Below, one piece after another: positions 61,345 through 64,000 of a stretch of 64,000 bases of DNA. Origin of the DNA: CBDCUW01 sp965222745 (GTDB lineage Bacteria; Planctomycetota; Planctomycetia; Pirellulales; Pirellulaceae). The notes beneath the pieces were generated by a model. That model was given only the letters and a program-made list of their open reading frames with translations. It did no database searches and was not told the DNA's origin. Numbering within the stretch: the first letter of the stretch is position 1; each line of letters opens with the position of its first letter. The stretch lies in contig CBDCUW010000005.1 of NCBI GenBank assembly GCA_965222745.1, positions 372,001 to 436,000 on the forward strand. The letters are read 5' to 3'. A program made the translations under genes and the position numbers.

Positions 61345-61751
61345 GGTGTCCTTCCGGTGCGTTGTCGAGTGCGCTGGGCTGTTCGGTTGGGGTTGCGGCC
61401 ACTTTTTTCGCCGAAGGTCGCGCTCATGGGGCCTTGGGAACCGAAGTCCAACTCTGCGGTTTCTGGCGATCCTTCCAAAAATGCCTTGTTTGCTAGCCGT
61501 ATTGGATTCTTCTGATCGATCGCGGATGACGTTTCTGGCAGTTCGGCGGCCTTGTTTTGCTGGTTTCTCCACCTCCGAGTGGCACTTGCGTTGCGGCAGG
61601 GAAAGCCGAGGTTATCGTCGAGCGGTATCTCCTCTTGCGCGGGCTGGCCCGAATGGTTGCAGCGGTTGCCACCGGTTTGATTCGGCACGCAGAGGGCTAA
61701 ACTACCCGCTTTCCAACGATCACCTTCGACCCCACCAATGGTGCTTTCGCC
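61345..61751. other. 407-bp intergenic region without a recognised gene
   Basis: Between the lipoprotein gene and the nucleotide-sugar dehydrogenase. A 157-codon frame (61316-61789) overlaps both neighbours and has no motif or ribosome binding site. No terminator or repeat of the types found elsewhere is seen. It presumably contains the promoter of the polysaccharide genes. Confidence 0.45.
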
Positions 61752-63080
61752 ATGCCCTCCAACATCGAACCGTTTCTTCAGGCCATTGACAAACGCCAGT
61801 GCACCATCGGAGTGATCGGCCTGGGTTACGTCGGCTTGCCGTTGATTGATGCTTTTACCAATGCTGGTTTTCGATGCCTCGGTTTTGATGTCGACGCATC
61901 CAAAGTCAGTTCGCTGCTGAGCGGCAAGAGCTACATCAAACACATCGATGATGCCAAAATTGGCGATTGGCTCTCCAAAGAGTTGTTCGACGCGACCGCC
62001 GACATGCAGCGGTTGGCCGAACCGGATGCGCTGTTGATTTGCGTTCCCACGCCGCTGGATGATGCCCGCGATCCCGATTTGAAATATGTCGTCGATACTT
62101 GCCACCAGATTGCGGCGGTGATCCGCTGGGGACAGCTGGTGGTTTTGGAAAGCACCACTTACCCGACGACAACTCGCGACGTGATGGTGCCGATCTTGGA
62201 GCAAAACGGATTGAAGGCGGGCGAAGATTTTTTTGTGGCCTACAGTCCTGAAAGAGAAGATCCGGGCAATCCCGACTTCTCGGCAGCCGGTATTCCGAAA
62301 GTGGTCGGCGCGATCAACGATGGCAGCCTGCAGATCGCTCAGAAGCTGTACGAATCGGCGGTGGCGGGAACCGTTCCGGTGAGCAACTGCGAAGTGGCGG
62401 AAGCGGCCAAGGTGCTGGAAAATATCTACCGTGCCGTGAACATTGCGCTGGTCAACGAATTGAAAGTGTTGTTCGATTCGATGGATATCGACGTTTGGGA
62501 AGTGATCAACGCCGCCAAGACCAAGCCGTTTGGATTCCAGGCGTTTTATCCCGGTCCCGGACTTGGCGGGCACTGCATTCCGATTGACCCGTTTTACCTG
62601 TCGTGGTTGGCCCGCAAACAGGGGCTCAATGCTCGCTTCATCGAATTGGCGGGTGAAGTCAATCGATCGATGCCCGGCTACGTGGTCTCCCGAACCGCGC
62701 AGTTCCTCAATGAAGTGGAAAAACCGATTCGTGGCAGCAAGATCTGCTTGCTGGGAGTCGCCTACAAGAAAGACGTCGACGATCCCAGAGAAAGTCCGTC
62801 GTTTGAATTGATGGAACTGTTGCTCAAACTGGGGGCCAATCTGACTTACAGCGATCCCCATGTGCCGTCGCTGCCGAGCATGCGGCACCACGATCTGCCG
62901 GCGATGGAAAGCCAGGGTTTAACCCCAGAGTTTCTGGCTGGTCAAGACGCGGTGTTGATCGCCACCGACCATACCGATTTTGATTACCAGTCGATCGTGC
63001 AGCACGCCCCGTTGGTGGTCGACACTCGAAACGCAACGCAAAACGTCAGCAAGCATCGCGACAAGATTCGCAAGACTTAA
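61752..63080 (+). CDS. UDP-N-acetyl-hexosamine dehydrogenase (WbpA/WecC type)
   Basis: 442 residues of the UDP-glucose/GDP-mannose dehydrogenase family. The NAD-binding Rossmann motif IGVIGLGYVGLPLI is near residue 19. VCVPTPL-like (ICVPTPLDDARDPDL) and STTYPTTT are conserved, the catalytic Cys sits in GPGLGGHCIPIDPFYL, and GVAYKKDVDDPRESP marks the C-terminal domain. The HCIPIDP/YLSW form is that of enzymes oxidising C6 of UDP-GlcNAc or UDP-ManNAc (WbpA, WecC), not UDP-glucose. The downstream UDP-GlcNAc 2-epimerase supports UDP-ManNAcA or a related uronic acid for surface polysaccharide. Confidence 0.92.
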   Translation: MPSNIEPFLQAIDKRQCTIGVIGLGYVGLPLIDAFTNAGFRCLGFDVDASKVSSLLSGKSYIKHIDDAKIGDWLSKELFDATADMQRLAEPDALLICVPTPLDDARDPDLKYVVDTCHQIAAVIRWGQLVVLESTTYPTTTRDVMVPILEQNGLKAGEDFFVAYSPEREDPGNPDFSAAGIPKVVGAINDGSLQIAQKLYESAVAGTVPVSNCEVAEAAKVLENIYRAVNIALVNELKVLFDSMDIDVWEVINAAKTKPFGFQAFYPGPGLGGHCIPIDPFYLSWLARKQGLNARFIELAGEVNRSMPGYVVSRTAQFLNEVEKPIRGSKICLLGVAYKKDVDDPRESPSFELMELLLKLGANLTYSDPHVPSLPSMRHHDLPAMESQGLTPEFLAGQDAVLIATDHTDFDYQSIVQHAPLVVDTRNATQNVSKHRDKIRKT

Positions 63081-63139
63081 CAGCATGTCACCTGCACCGT
63101 GCAGCGGGGGAGGTGACCATTTGGAAACAGAGTTGGAAG

Positions 63140-64000
63140 ATGAAGCGATTTGCAATTGTCGCCGGGGCGCGCCCCAACTTCATGAAGATCGCGCCGATCT
63201 TGCGTCAGCTGGATCGCCGATCGGATTTACAAACGACGTTGATTCATACCGGCCAGCACTACGACCGAAATCTGTCGGACGTTTTCTTCGAGGAGCTGGG
63301 GATCCGCAAACCCGATCTCTCGCTGGGTGTTGGCTCCGGATCACATGCTCGGCAAACCGCCGACGTGATGGTGGCAATCGAAAAGGTGTTGCTGGAGGCC
63401 GCAGGTGCAGGTCAGCCATTGGATCGAATCATCGTGGTCGGTGATGTCAATTCCACCATGGCGGCCGCGGTTGCCGCCACCAAAGTGCACGTGCCGGTTG
63501 CTCATGTTGAGGCGGGACTGAGAAGTTTCGACCGGAACATGCCCGAAGAGATCAATCGCATGGTGACCGACGCGATTTCGGATCTGTTGCTATGTAGCGA
63601 ACCGGCTGGTGTGGAGAATTTGATTCGCGAAGGGCACGACGAATCGAACATTCATCTGGTGGGTAACGTCATGATCGACACGTTGCTCAGCCAGGTCGTC
63701 AGCGCTAAGCAGCGCGATACGCCCAAAAAGCTTGGTTTGGCGATCGGAGAATATGGCGTGGTGACCCTGCACCGTCCCTCCAACGTCGACGATGCCGATA
63801 CCCTGGCGGCACTGCTCACCGTGCTAGCCGACATCTCCTCGCGAATGCCGTTGGTCTTTCCGATTCATCCACGCACCGCTGCGCGAATCGAAGCATTTGG
63901 TCTTCGTCCGATCCTTGATGCGGCAGCAGGATTGCAGTTGCTAGAGCCACAGGGGTATCTCGATTTTCTTTCCCTGACTTCTCAAGCCAAGGTGATCGTG
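63140..64000 (+). CDS. wecB: UDP-N-acetylglucosamine 2-epimerase (partial, runs off the window)
   Basis: 287 codons are visible from the ATG at 63140, 59 bp after the dehydrogenase gene; the gene continues past 64000 (family length ~370). It converts UDP-GlcNAc to UDP-ManNAc (EC 5.1.3.14). Signatures are MKRFAIVAGARPNFMKIAPIL, HTGQHYDRNLSD, VVGDVNSTMA, HVEAGLRSFDRNMPEEINR (substrate-binding), GNVMIDTL, VTLHRPSNVD and FPIHPRT. Together with the preceding dehydrogenase it forms the UDP-ManNAcA branch of O-antigen, capsule or holdfast polysaccharide synthesis. Confidence 0.95.
   Translation, partial: MKRFAIVAGARPNFMKIAPILRQLDRRSDLQTTLIHTGQHYDRNLSDVFFEELGIRKPDLSLGVGSGSHARQTADVMVAIEKVLLEAAGAGQPLDRIIVVGDVNSTMAAAVAATKVHVPVAHVEAGLRSFDRNMPEEINRMVTDAISDLLLCSEPAGVENLIREGHDESNIHLVGNVMIDTLLSQVVSAKQRDTPKKLGLAIGEYGVVTLHRPSNVDDADTLAALLTVLADISSRMPLVFPIHPRTAARIEAFGLRPILDAAAGLQLLEPQGYLDFLSLTSQAKVIV

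Noticed and set aside
61316..61789. 157-codon plus-strand frame in the gap before the nucleotide-sugar dehydrogenase
   Set aside because: It overlaps the ends of both neighbouring genes in another frame and is Cys/Arg/Ser-rich without any motif.

Overview
The window looks like chromosome of a planctomycete of the Pirellulaceae (Rhodopirellula and relatives). The call rests on gene style rather than a marker gene. There are several large secreted proteins with PQQ-type beta-propeller repeats opening with a WPQFRGP-like motif, a dockerin-ended Calx-beta metalloprotease-like protein with an LExRxLLAA-type N-terminus, two different clpP genes in tandem, a CsrA with a long tail, many single-copy genes on alternating strands, and structured palindromes filling the gaps between genes. 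Base composition is moderately GC-rich.

Layout. 1-9.3 kb: the end of a membrane protein, a secreted zinc-metalloprotease-like protein, then a purine catabolism cluster (adenine deaminase, guanine deaminase, both subunits of xanthine dehydrogenase) that would take adenine and guanine to urate, followed by a tRNA-Glu-like gene with an odd anticodon loop. 9.5-19 kb: clpP1-clpP2, glycogen debranching enzyme glgX, purM, deoC, a PQQ-repeat protein, an ExeA-like ATPase with a broken P-loop, rsmE and a small membrane protein. 19.1-24.4 kb is the mobile region. A REP-associated-tyrosine-transposase-like (RAYT) gene is flanked on both sides by short direct repeats with the core GGTGCCACCCACC. A complete IS66-family element (21084-24281) sits in its 3' flank with a perfect 8-bp target duplication. 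That IS66 carries a barstar-like gene as a passenger downstream of tnpC. 24.6-34.5 kb: secreted proteins of unknown role, a sirtuin, the 1165-residue Calx-beta/dockerin protein, two small conserved genes and aroB. 34.7-45 kb: a membrane-anchored alpha/alpha-barrel protein, a leucine-rich-repeat protein, an M24 aminopeptidase followed by accB-accC (fatty acid synthesis), and two overlapping Cys/Met-metabolism PLP enzymes. 45-61 kb: a 1519-residue PQQ/TPR protein, an S41 protease, a lipoprotein hydrolase, csrA, a duplicated parvulin-type isomerase, an AlaC-like aminotransferase, a 19 x 7-bp minisatellite, a beta-propeller protein and a LolA-like lipoprotein. 61.7-64 kb: UDP-GlcNAc/ManNAc dehydrogenase and the start of UDP-GlcNAc 2-epimerase, probably the beginning of a surface polysaccharide locus.

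The two most unusual things are (i) the IS66 element with its barstar passenger, inserted into a palindrome beside the RAYT gene, and (ii) a dispersed set of intergenic hairpins. In the hairpins the stems change by paired substitutions (for example GCGACTTC/GAAGTCGC, GCGAGTTC/GAACTCGC, GCGAATTC/GAATTCGC, GCGATTTC/GAAATCGC), so base pairing rather than primary sequence appears to be conserved. No CRISPR array, rRNA or prophage was seen. All function calls come from reading the sequence; no database search was run.
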